Positions 1 to 6,207 of a DNA stretch of 8,759 nt are shown here, piece by piece. The notes under the pieces are model-generated. The model made no database searches. It had not been told where the DNA came from and was given only the letters and a program-made list of their open reading frames with translations. Within the stretch, counting starts at the first letter, position 1. Every line of letters starts with the position of its first letter. A program made the position numbers and the translations under genes. The DNA comes from JBOGEB01 sp050743125. GTDB lineage: Bacteria; Actinomycetota; Nitriliruptoria; Euzebyales; Egibacteraceae. The stretch covers positions 1-8,759 of the forward strand of contig JBOGEB010000178.1 of the NCBI GenBank assembly GCA_050743125.1, written 5' to 3'.

Positions 1-570
1 TTAGGCGTTGGGTCTTTGCAGGACGGCCTCTAGCTCGAGGAGGATCCGGACCTGGTCGCCGACGACGACACCGCCGCCGTCCATGGGCATGGCGATGTCG
101 ATGCCGAAGTCGCGTCGGCTGATCTGGGCGGTGGCGGAGAACCCGGCCCGGGTGCCGCCCCAGGGGTCGGGGCCGAAGCCGTTGACCTCCAGGGACAGCG
201 CGACCGGCTTGGTGGCCCCGTGAAGGGACAGCTCGCCGTCGATGACGAAGCCGTGGCCGACGGCGCGGACGCCAGTCGAGCGGTAGGTCATCGTCGGGTA
301 GGTCTCGACGTCGAAGAAGTCCGCCGAGCGGATGTGGGCGTCGCGCTGCTCGTTGTTCGTGTCGACGGAGGCGAGGTCGATGCTCGCGGTCACCGTCGAG
401 TCGAGCGGATTCGCGCCGGTCACGACCCGCCCCTCGAAGGTGCGGAAGCGACAGCGGACCTTGCTCACCATCATGTGCCGAACGGTGAACGAGACGTCGG
501 AGTGGGCTGGGTCGATGGCCCACGTGCCGGCGAGGTACCCGGGGATCTCGGTACTGGTGGTGACGCTCAT
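1..570 (-). CDS. YceI family lipid-binding (lipocalin-like) protein
   Basis: This encodes a 189-residue protein of the YceI family, beta-barrel proteins that hold long lipid chains; the Thermus member binds polyisoprenoid. Seen: the N-terminal W-x-I-D-x-x-H-S-x-V-x-F-x-V-R-H-M signature (about residues 17-33), the R-D-x-H-I-x-S-A-D-F-F-D segment at about 76-87, and a conserved G-E-L-S-L-H-G-A-T-K segment. No signal peptide is visible, so a cytoplasmic location is likely, unlike the periplasmic E. coli YceI. The ATG at 570 is preferred over the upstream in-frame GTG at 603 because a GAGAGGG ribosome site precedes it and the family similarity begins just after it. The upstream in-frame codons also overlap the operator. 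The gene is divergent from a MarR regulator and shares two dyad operators with it. Its ligand is unknown; an isoprenoid is suggested by the adjacent MEP operon. The family assignment is firm. Confidence 0.93.
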   Translation of the reverse strand: MSVTTSTEIPGYLAGTWAIDPAHSDVSFTVRHMMVSKVRCRFRTFEGRVVTGANPLDSTVTASIDLASVDTNNEQRDAHIRSADFFDVETYPTMTYRSTGVRAVGHGFVIDGELSLHGATKPVALSLEVNGFGPDPWGGTRAGFSATAQISRRDFGIDIAMPMDGGGVVVGDQVRILLELEAVLQRPNA

Positions 571-589
571 GGGAGGTGCCCTCTCGGTT

Positions 590-605
590 AGTTGAACTCT
601 CAACT
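590..605. promoter_or_regulatory. MarR operator 1 (inverted repeat)
   Basis: AGTTGA-ACTC-TCAACT is a perfect 6-bp inverted repeat with a 4-base spacer. Its size suits a MarR-family dimer. It covers the predicted transcription start of the YceI gene. A second copy with the same half-sites and spacer lies 34 bp away centre to centre, about three helical turns. Confidence 0.72.
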
Positions 606-608
606 CCT

Positions 609-637
609 ACCTTGCTCGAACACAGTTGAGCGGTCAA
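609..637 (-). promoter_or_regulatory. Predicted promoter of the YceI gene
   Basis: On the minus strand a -35 box TTGACC (637-632) is followed after exactly 17 bases by CAAGGT (614-609), an acceptable actinobacterial -10 box. Transcription would start near 602. The -35 box lies inside operator 2 (624-639), and the start site lies inside operator 1 (590-605), so a bound MarR dimer at either site would block the promoter. This is a prediction from base pattern only. Confidence 0.5.
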
Positions 638-639
638 CC
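624..639. promoter_or_regulatory. MarR operator 2 (inverted repeat)
   Basis: AGTTGA-GCGG-TCAACC repeats the half-sites and 4-base spacing of operator 1, with one mismatch at the outermost pair. It overlaps the predicted -35 boxes of both divergent genes (TTGAGC for marR, TTGACC for yceI), so one site could silence both. Confidence 0.7.
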
Positions 640-653
640 ATTCCCAGTAGGAT
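626..653 (+). promoter_or_regulatory. Predicted promoter of marR, leaderless
   Basis: TTGAGC (626-631), a 16-base spacer and TAGGAT (648-653) form a TANNNT-type promoter. The -10 box ends seven bases before the GTG at 661, so transcription would begin at or next to the start codon and give a leaderless mRNA, which is common in actinobacteria. This also settles the start: the ATG at 652 would lie inside the -10 box. Confidence 0.5.
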
Positions 654-660
654 GGAGGAC

Positions 661-1158
661 GTGAGCGAACCGCGCTGGTTAGACGCCCGTGAGCAGCAGA
701 TCTGGCGCGCGTTCCTCGCCGCTGTCGGCCTGCTCTCCGAGCGGCTGGACCGGGAGCTCCAGCGCGACGCCGGCATGCCGCACGCCTACTACGAGATCCT
801 CGTCGTGCTCTCGGAGGCGCCGGGCCGGGCGCTGCGGATGAGCGAGCTCGCCGAGCTCTTGCGCTCCTCCCGCAGCCGTCTCTCCCACGCCGTGGCCCGA
901 CTGGAGGAAGCGGGCTGGCTGCGCCGCCGGTCCTGCCCGACGGACAGGCGCGGCTGCTTCGCCGTCCTCACCGACGAGGGGTTTGCCGTGCTCGAGGCAG
1001 CCGCCCCTGGCCATGTCGAGGGCGTCCGCAGGCACCTGTTCGACGTGCTCACCCCGGCTCAGGTCACCCAGCTCGGGCAGATCAGCGCCGCGATCCGCGA
1101 CGGCCTGTGCCCCGAGCGCGCCCGCCACTCCCGCGCGGAGCCGAGCGCCCCCTGCTGA
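661..1158 (+). CDS. MarR family transcriptional regulator
   Basis: This encodes a 165-residue winged helix-turn-helix repressor of the MarR family. Seen: an N-terminal dimerisation helix region (roughly residues 5-40), the helix-turn-helix with R-M-S-E-L-A-E-L-L followed by a recognition helix (R-S-R-L-S-H-A-V-A-R-L-E), the wing with T-D-R-R-G carrying the family D-x-R motif (around residue 100), and a C-terminal helix rich in L and A. Length is normal for the family. The GTG at 661 is chosen because a TAGGAT -10 box sits seven bases upstream. The longer in-frame starts at 592 and 652 run through the operator or the promoter. The gene is divergent from the YceI gene and probably represses both itself and that gene. 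The inducer is unknown; no cysteine pattern typical of OhrR-type peroxide sensing is evident at the N-terminus. It converges with ispG. Confidence 0.9.
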   Translation: MSEPRWLDAREQQIWRAFLAAVGLLSERLDRELQRDAGMPHAYYEILVVLSEAPGRALRMSELAELLRSSRSRLSHAVARLEEAGWLRRRSCPTDRRGCFAVLTDEGFAVLEAAAPGHVEGVRRHLFDVLTPAQVTQLGQISAAIRDGLCPERARHSRAEPSAPC

Positions 1159-1193
1159 GCGCGTGTCTGCGCATGCGGTCTTGCTGCGACCCC

Positions 1194-1219
1194 GCTTTCC
1201 TCTGCATCCGAAGGAAAGC
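1194..1219. terminator. Stem-loop between convergent marR and ispG
   Basis: GCTTTCCT and AGGAAAGC form a perfect 8-bp stem with a 10-base loop in the 73-base gap between the two converging genes. No clear T-tract follows on either strand, so this is a candidate bidirectional terminator of the T-poor actinobacterial type rather than a classic one. Confidence 0.5.
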
Positions 1220-1231
1220 TGCAACCGGCGC

Positions 1232-2374
1232 TCAGGCGCCGTCGGCTTCGCCGGTCTGTTCGGCGAGGCGCATGGCCTCCTCGATCAGGGTCTCCACGAT
1301 CTGCGCTTCAGGCACGGTCTTGACGACCTCGCCCTTGACGAAGATCTGGCCCTTGCCGTTGCCGGCGGCCACCCCGAGGTCGGCCTCGCGCGCCTCGCCG
1401 GGGCCGTTGACCACGCAGCCCATCACCGCCACGCGCAGGGGTATCTCCATGCCCTCCAGACCGGCGGTCACCCGCTCGGCAAGTGCGTACACGTCGACCT
1501 GGGCCCGGCCGCAGGACGGGCAGGACACGATCTCCAGCTTGCGCGGCCGCAGGTTGAGCGACTGCAGGATCTGCGCGCCGACCTTGACCTCCTCGACCGG
1601 AGGCGCGGACAGCGAGACGCGGATCGTGTCGCCGATGCCCTGGCGGAGCAGCGCGCCGAACGCCACCGCCGACTTGATCGTGCCCTGGAACGCCGGCCCG
1701 GCCTCGGTCACGCCGAGGTGCAGCGGGTAGTCGCAGGACTCGGCGAGCAGCTCGTAGGCGCGGACCATGACGACCGGGTCGTTGTGCTTGACCGAGATCT
1801 TGACGTCGTAGAAGTCGTGCTCGGCGAACAGCGAGGCCTCCCACAGCGCGGACTCGACCAACGCCTCCGGGGTGGCCTTGCCGTGCCTGGCCAAAAGCCG
1901 CGGGTCCAGCGAACCGGCGTTGACCCCGATCCGGATCGGGGTGCCGTGGTCCTTCGCGGCCCGCGCGATCTGTTTGACCTGGTCGTCGAAGCGTCTGATG
2001 TTGCCCGGGTTCACCCGCACCGCCGCGCAGCCGGCCTCGATCGCGGCGAACACGTACCGCGGCTGAAAATGGATGTCCGCGATCACCGGGATGGTCGACT
2101 TCCGCGCGATCGCCGCCAGCGCGTCGGCGTCGTCCTGCGAAGGGCAGGCCACCCGGACGATGTCACAACCTGACGCGGTCAGCTCGGCGATCTGCTGCAG
2201 CGTCGCGTCGACGTCCGCGGTCACCGTGGTGGTCATCGACTGCACCGAGATGGGGAACTCGCTGCCGACCCCGACCGAGCCGACCATCAGCTGCCGGGTC
2301 CGCCGCCGGCGGGCCAGGCAGTCCGGGGGCGGGCAGGCGGGGGCCGCGACGGTGGGAAGCGGGATCCGGGTCAT
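1232..2374 (-). CDS. ispG: 4-hydroxy-3-methylbut-2-enyl diphosphate synthase (IspG/GcpE)
   Basis: IspG converts MEcPP to HMBPP, the penultimate MEP-pathway step, using a 4Fe-4S cluster and reduced flavodoxin or ferredoxin. The 380-residue protein has an N-terminal TIM-barrel with the V-Q-S-M-T-T-T segment (residues 44-50), then a C-terminal cluster domain. Cys285, Cys288, Cys320 and Glu327 (in C-P-S-C and G-C-V-V-N-G-P-G-E) keep exactly the spacing of E. coli Cys270/273/305 and Glu312, so the enzyme should be active. Length is normal for the bacterial two-domain form. The ATG at 2374 overlaps the dxs stop as ATGA and has no strong ribosome site of its own, implying translational coupling. It is the last gene of the ispH-dxs-ispG operon. 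It may be a second paralogue rather than the housekeeping copy; this cannot be told from the window. Confidence 0.97.
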   Translation of the reverse strand: MTRIPLPTVAAPACPPPDCLARRRRTRQLMVGSVGVGSEFPISVQSMTTTVTADVDATLQQIAELTASGCDIVRVACPSQDDADALAAIARKSTIPVIADIHFQPRYVFAAIEAGCAAVRVNPGNIRRFDDQVKQIARAAKDHGTPIRIGVNAGSLDPRLLARHGKATPEALVESALWEASLFAEHDFYDVKISVKHNDPVVMVRAYELLAESCDYPLHLGVTEAGPAFQGTIKSAVAFGALLRQGIGDTIRVSLSAPPVEEVKVGAQILQSLNLRPRKLEIVSCPSCGRAQVDVYALAERVTAGLEGMEIPLRVAVMGCVVNGPGEAREADLGVAAGNGKGQIFVKGEVVKTVPEAQIVETLIEEAMRLAEQTGEADGA

Positions 2375-4242
2375 GAGGCCGACTCGTTGCCGGAGCAGCC
2401 GAGCGCCTGACGTCCGGCAGCAGGGGTCCGGAAGGGCAGCGCGGCGAGTTGCGCCAGCACCGTGGTGGCGATGCCCGGCCCGTCAAGCCCGTGCTCACGC
2501 AGGATGTCCGCGCGTCGGCCGTGGGCGAGGAATTGGGCCGGGAGCGCGAGGGAGCACAACCGGCCGGTGACACCGGCGTGACCGAGCGCCTGCCTCAGGC
2601 GGGCGCCGAGGCCACCCGTGGCGGTGTTGTCCTCCACGCTCACCGTGAGACGGTGCGCGGCGACGAGCTCGGTGAGCGCAGGATTGACCGGGGCGGTCCA
2701 GCGGGGATCCACCACGGTGGCGCCGACGCCCCGGGCGGTGAGGTCGGCGGCAGCCTGAAGGCAACCGGCGGCCAGAGCGCCGGCGGCCACGAGCAGCACG
2801 TCGGGATCCTCGGACCGGTACAGGACATCGACGCCGCCGACGTGGTCGATGCGGGGGATGTCAGGGCCGGCAGCCGCTTTGGGGAACCGCAGGACGGTCG
2901 GGCCGTCGGTGACGGCGAGGGCCTCACGCAGGAGCCGGCGCAACCGCGTGGAGTCGCGCGGCTCGGCGATCCGCAGTCCGGGAACGACCGGCAGGATCGA
3001 CAGGTCCCACATCCCGTGATGGCTGGACCCGTCCTCACCGGTGACCCCGGCCCGGTCCAGCACGAACGTCACCGGCAGCCGGTGCAGGGCGACGTCCATG
3101 AGCAGCTGGTCGAACGCGCGGTTGAGGAACGTGGCGTAGAGCGCGACCACGGGACGCAGCCCACCGAGCGCGAGGCCGGCGGCGGAGGCTACGGCATGCT
3201 GCTCGGCGAGACCGACGTCGAACACCCGCTCCGGGAAGGCCAACGCGAACGGGTGCAGGCCGACCGGACGGAGCATTGCAGCGGTCAAGCACACCACGTC
3301 GGGGCGTTCGGCGCCGATCGCCGCCATCTCCTCGGCGAACACCTGCGTCCAGATCGGCCCGGAGCTGGCCAGCGGGCGTCCGGTCGCTGGGTCGACCACG
3401 CCCACGCCGTGCAGGCAGTCCGCGTCGTCGGCCTCTGCGGGCGGATAGCCCTTGCCCTTACGAGTGACGCAATGCACGACGACCGGCCGACGCAGCGCCA
3501 CGGCATACTCGAGCGCCCGCTCGACCGCGACGACGTCGTGCCCGTCCACCGGGCCGACGTAGGCCAAGCCGAGCGCCTCGAACGGGCTGTTGTGCAGGAA
3601 GGCGCCGAGGCGGTCGCCGCTGGCGTGACGAAGCTCGGTGAGGTGGTTGGCGACCGCGCCCACGGTGGGCGCGTAGGAGCGGCCGTTGTCGTTGAGCACG
3701 ACGACGATCGGCCGTTGCGGCGCGGCTCCGATGTTGTTCAGCGCCTCCCAGCACATGCCGCCCGTCAGCGCTCCGTCGCCGACCACGGCGACCACGCGTC
3801 GATCGTGCTCGCCGCGCAGCGCGAACGCCTTGGCCAACCCGTCGGCGTAAGACAGGGCGGTGGAGGCGTGGGAGTTCTCGATGACGTCGTGCTCGGACTC
3901 CGCTCTGCAGGGGTATCCCGACAATCCTCCGGCCTGGCGCAGCGAGTCGAAGTCCTTGCGCCGGCCGGTGAGGATCTTGTGCACGTAGGCTTGGTGGCCG
4001 GTGTCGAACAGGATCCGGTCGTGCGGGGAGTCGAACACCCGGTGCAGCGCGATCGTCAGCTCGACCACCCCCAGGTTGGACCCGAGGTGCCCACCGGTCC
4101 GACAGACCTTCTCGATCAGGAACGCGCGGATCTGCTCGGCCAGCGCGGGCAGGTCTTGTGGGTCCAGACCGCGCAGCTCGGCAAGGCCGTGGACGGACTC
4201 GAGGAGCGCCCCCGAGGAGTCAGTCATCGTGTGGGTGGTCAT
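2371..4242 (-). CDS. dxs: 1-deoxy-D-xylulose-5-phosphate synthase (Dxs)
   Basis: Dxs condenses pyruvate and glyceraldehyde 3-phosphate to DXP with thiamine diphosphate, the committed and flux-controlling MEP step. The protein has 623 residues, normal length. Seen: H52 in G-G-H-L-G-S-N, H83 in T-G-H-Q-A-Y, the thiamine-diphosphate motif G155-D-G running to N184-D-N, catalytic E347 in A-E-Q-H, R397 in D-R-A-G, and H408 in D-G-S-S-H-H-G. The variant N-D-N-G-R-S-Y-A-P replaces the commoner N-D-N-x-M-S-I, a form I associate with actinobacterial enzymes. The ATG at 4242 overlaps the ispH stop as ATGA; an internal ATG five codons later is a possible alternative. The gene's 3' end overlaps the ispG start. 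The ribosome site is weak, again pointing to coupling. A 705-codon open frame on the opposite strand is a shadow of GC-rich codon use. Confidence 0.97.
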   Translation of the reverse strand: MTTHTMTDSSGALLESVHGLAELRGLDPQDLPALAEQIRAFLIEKVCRTGGHLGSNLGVVELTIALHRVFDSPHDRILFDTGHQAYVHKILTGRRKDFDSLRQAGGLSGYPCRAESEHDVIENSHASTALSYADGLAKAFALRGEHDRRVVAVVGDGALTGGMCWEALNNIGAAPQRPIVVVLNDNGRSYAPTVGAVANHLTELRHASGDRLGAFLHNSPFEALGLAYVGPVDGHDVVAVERALEYAVALRRPVVVHCVTRKGKGYPPAEADDADCLHGVGVVDPATGRPLASSGPIWTQVFAEEMAAIGAERPDVVCLTAAMLRPVGLHPFALAFPERVFDVGLAEQHAVASAAGLALGGLRPVVALYATFLNRAFDQLLMDVALHRLPVTFVLDRAGVTGEDGSSHHGMWDLSILPVVPGLRIAEPRDSTRLRRLLREALAVTDGPTVLRFPKAAAGPDIPRIDHVGGVDVLYRSEDPDVLLVAAGALAAGCLQAAADLTARGVGATVVDPRWTAPVNPALTELVAAHRLTVSVEDNTATGGLGARLRQALGHAGVTGRLCSLALPAQFLAHGRRADILREHGLDGPGIATTVLAQLAALPFRTPAAGRQALGCSGNESAS

Positions 4243-5507
4243 GACGGCCGCACTTTCTGGGGCAGGGCGAAGGTGACGGTCTCGGTGGTGACCTGGCGCC
4301 GCTCGACCACGAGGGGGCCGAGCCCCCCGAGCGCCTGGATCACCTCGTCCACGAGCCGGGGAGGGGCCGATGCGCCGGCTGTCAGCCCGACGGTGGCGGC
4401 CTTCGCAAGCATGGAGGGACGGATGTCCGTGACGTCGTCGATCAGGGAGGCGGGGGTCCCCTGCCGCTCGGCGAGCTCAACCAGACGCAGCGAGTTGGAG
4501 GAGTTGGCCGACCCGACCACGAGCACCAGATCCGATTCGGCGGCCACGACCCGTAACGCGTCCTGACGGTTCGTGGTCGCGTAGCAGATGTCGTCGGACT
4601 TGGGGCCGCGAAGCGCCGGGAACCGGGCACGCAGCGCCGCCACGACACCCTCGGCCTCGTCCACCGCCAGCGTGGTCTGCGTCAGATAGGACACCCGGCC
4701 CGGGTCGTCCACCTCCAGGCCAGCCACGTCAGCGGCGCTCTCGACCAGCACCGTGCGGTCCGGAGCCTCACCGAGCGTGCCCTCAGTCTCCTCATGGCCG
4801 GCGTGGCCGATGAGCACGACCGTGTCGCCCCGCTCAGCGAACCGGCGGGCCTCGGCGTGGACCTTGGTCACCAGCGGGCAGGTCGCGTCGATGACGTCCA
4901 GACCGCGTCGGGATGCCTCGGCCCACACCGCAGGGGAGACCCCGTGCGCGGAGAAGACGACCGTGGCGCCGTCGGGCGCCTGGTCCAGCTCATCGACGAA
5001 CACCGCGCCCCGACGCTCCAGGTCACGGACGACGTGCGTGTTGTGCACGACCTGCTTGCGGACGAACACCGGACCGCCCCGCTGGGCCAGCGCCTGCTCG
5101 ACGACCTGGATCGCCCGCTCCACCCCCGCGCAGAACGACTGCGGCACGGCCAGCAACACCCTGCGTGCGCGCACGACCGCTGACCACTCGTCGACCACGC
5201 CGCGCATCACGGCCACGGCGCTCGGATCCGCCGCCGCCGCCGCTGCCCCGAACCCGACGAGGCGTCCCGCATGCTCATAGCACACGGTGAGCAGCCCCGT
5301 CGCATCCCCACAGCCGGCACCCTCCGAGATCTGGACAGGCTGGCGACGCGTCCGAACCCCTCGCCGCCGCAACCTCCCCTCCAACAGCGGCGCGGCCGGA
5401 CAGCCGACCGGAGCCTCACCAGGCCGTCGAACCTCGTCGGCGACGACGACCTCACCGAATGCCACGCCCGCGGCCACCATGACCTCGCGCCGAACGGGAT
5501 AGCGCAT
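4239..5507 (-). CDS. ispH: HMBPP reductase (IspH/LytB) with HpnG-like N-terminal extension
   Basis: IspH reduces HMBPP to IPP and DMAPP, the last MEP step, with a 4Fe-4S cluster. Of 422 residues, about 117-422 are the whole enzyme: cluster cysteines C126 (F-C-A-G-V-E), C210 (D-A-T-C-P) and C308 (D-I-C-Y-A), H155/H158, H188, H235/H238, and catalytic E240 in H-E-E-T-E-G. The C-to-C-to-E spacings match E. coli C12, C96 and E126. Residues 1-116 are extra. Their V-V-V-A-D-E-V-R and C-P-A-A-P-L-L-x-x-x-L-R-R-R-G pattern recalls the middle of PNP/UDP-type nucleosidases such as HpnG, but the domain is about half size and lacks a clear nucleoside-binding M-E-S motif. It is probably vestigial or structural. 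The ATG at 5507 has an AGGGGAG ribosome site five bases upstream; the ATG at 5537 has none. This is the first gene of the operon, after a long leader region. Confidence 0.95.
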   Translation of the reverse strand: MRYPVRREVMVAAGVAFGEVVVADEVRRPGEAPVGCPAAPLLEGRLRRRGVRTRRQPVQISEGAGCGDATGLLTVCYEHAGRLVGFGAAAAAADPSAVAVMRGVVDEWSAVVRARRVLLAVPQSFCAGVERAIQVVEQALAQRGGPVFVRKQVVHNTHVVRDLERRGAVFVDELDQAPDGATVVFSAHGVSPAVWAEASRRGLDVIDATCPLVTKVHAEARRFAERGDTVVLIGHAGHEETEGTLGEAPDRTVLVESAADVAGLEVDDPGRVSYLTQTTLAVDEAEGVVAALRARFPALRGPKSDDICYATTNRQDALRVVAAESDLVLVVGSANSSNSLRLVELAERQGTPASLIDDVTDIRPSMLAKAATVGLTAGASAPPRLVDEVIQALGGLGPLVVERRQVTTETVTFALPQKVRPS

Positions 5508-5640
5508 CGTGACTCCCCTGCTCTGGAAAATGCTCATTGCGCGGAACCTGATCAGCGGGCCTCAAGACCGTGTTCGGTGGGACGAATAGGGAACAGCTGA
5601 ATACGGGCAGCCGCCACGAAGAGGCTTTCTCGTCACAGAG

Positions 5641-5665
5641 GAAACAAAGGCCGCCGGTTGCGGCC
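5641..5665 (-). terminator. Intrinsic terminator or attenuator in the ispH leader
   Basis: On the minus strand GGCCGC-AACCG-GCGGCC is a perfect 6-bp GC stem with a 5-base loop, followed directly by TTTGTTT. It lies about 135 bases upstream of the ispH start in the same direction. It could end a short upstream transcript or act as an attenuator within a long ispH leader. No upstream gene on that strand needs a terminator in this window. Confidence 0.5.
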
Positions 5666-5842
5666 CTGCCCCCTGGTCTGGTCTCTCGGCCTACCGGGAC
5701 CCTCGCTCCAGACAGATGCCTGCTGACCAGCGAGCGCTTGCTGAGCGGGTCCGGCAGCGCAGTCTGATCCGCGGGCCAACGGCCTCTCAGCCAGGGCCGT
5801 CCCGAACGCTCATCGGTGCGCCCCCTGGGACCCGCGAGGAAT

Positions 5843-5861
5843 ACGTTGATCGTATCAACGT
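5843..5861. promoter_or_regulatory. 19-bp perfect palindrome, likely operator
   Basis: ACGTTGAT-CGT-ATCAACGT has two perfect 8-bp arms and a 3-base spacer. It is AT-richer than its surroundings and sits in the divergent region between ispH and ppk2. It contains the half-sites GTTGA and TCAAC found in the marR/yceI operators, but spaced by five bases instead of four. It is probably a dimeric repressor site; the regulator and the gene controlled are unknown. Confidence 0.55.
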
Positions 5862-5892
5862 CTGGCCGACGTGGTACGCGAGTTTCGTGAAC

Positions 5893-5910
5893 ACAATTTC
5901 GGCAATTGTA
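5893..5910 (-). promoter_or_regulatory. AT-rich palindrome overlapping a possible ispH -10 box
   Basis: ACAATT-TCGGC-AATTGT (5893-5909) is a perfect 6-bp inverted repeat. On the minus strand TACAAT (5910-5905) is close to the ideal -10 box and lies on one arm, so a bound protein would block it. No good -35 box is found 17-18 bases upstream. If used, the ispH operon would have a leader of about 390 bases containing the 19-bp palindrome and the terminator-like hairpin. Confidence 0.35.
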
Positions 5911-6056
5911 TGCAGCACCACACCCCTTACGATCGCCTGGCGGTCGGGTGATCGCGGGATTGACGTCTCCGCCTGTTCCGGCGGTCACGCCTGGTCCACG
6001 CCCCTATCCTGTTGCTACGCGTGGTTGGTTCGCATCGTGCAGATGCCGTATTCGCC

Positions 6057-6135
6057 AGCCTGGCCAGGGCTTATTTGTGTGACCTGTTGGCCGCCGGGTT
6101 CGCCGCCGCCGACCCGCTTCTGGCCCTGCCAGGCT
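6057..6135 (+). promoter_or_regulatory. Long stem-loop upstream of ppk2
   Basis: AGCCTGGC-C-AGGGC (6057-6070) pairs with GCCCTGCCAGGCT (6123-6135) to give 13 base pairs with a single bulged C. The 52-base loop can form a further short stem CGGGT/ACCCG. It ends about 60 bases before the ppk2 ribosome site. No T-tract follows, so it looks like leader structure rather than a terminator. Whether it is transcribed is unknown. Confidence 0.4.
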
Positions 6136-6193
6136 CGCCCCGCCGTTGTGCTGACAGATGCGTACCCTCGGACGAGGCGCCGTGCGTGGCCGG

Positions 6194-6202
6194 AGGAGGT
6201 GA
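6194..6202 (+). promoter_or_regulatory. Near-perfect ribosome binding site of ppk2
   Basis: AGGAGGTGA is fully complementary to the 16S rRNA tail and is correctly placed for the GTG at 6208. The GTG inside the motif itself (6199) cannot be the start. This decides the start codon and predicts strong translation. Confidence 0.8.
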
Positions 6203-6207
6203 GCACG

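Larger units (their letters stand above)
5508..6207. other. 700-base divergent spacer between ispH and ppk2
   Basis: I see no convincing gene here. Open frames on both strands lack ribosome sites, give no recognisable protein, and drift in amino-acid composition. The spacer holds several dyads listed separately: a hairpin with T-tract facing ispH (5641-5665), a 19-bp palindrome (5843-5861), an AT-rich palindrome at a -10-like box (5893-5910) and a long stem upstream of ppk2 (6057-6135). Between them, 5745-5752 (GCGGGTCC) can pair with 5828-5835 (GGACCCGC), enclosing a smaller stem ACGGCC/GGCCGT (5779-5784/5795-5800). The spacer is unusually long for this compact neighbourhood, which suggests regulation or untranslated RNA. 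Confidence 0.6.

Noticed and set aside
983..2173. Plus-strand open frame of 396 codons over the marR end and ispG
   Set aside because: It starts inside marR, lacks a ribosome site, and is antisense to a complete ispG.
2449..4566. Very long open frame on the plus strand (705 codons) opposite dxs and the ispH end
   Set aside because: It is a shadow of GC-rich codon use: no recognisable domain, unnatural composition, and the opposite strand encodes full-length Dxs and IspH with all catalytic residues.
5544..5790. TPP-riboswitch-like fragments (GAACCTGATC on plus, CTGAGA on minus)
   Set aside because: The two fragments lie on opposite strands and far apart, so they cannot form one aptamer; treated as chance.
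5452..5988. Minus-strand open frame of 178 codons upstream of ispH
   Set aside because: It overlaps the ispH start in another frame, has unnatural composition and no ribosome site, and runs through the palindromes and terminator-like hairpin.
5716..6207. Upstream extension of the ppk2 frame (164 codons)
   Set aside because: It encodes no family sequence, is rich in Pro, Trp and Cys in a non-protein-like way, and a perfect ribosome site points to the GTG at 6208.
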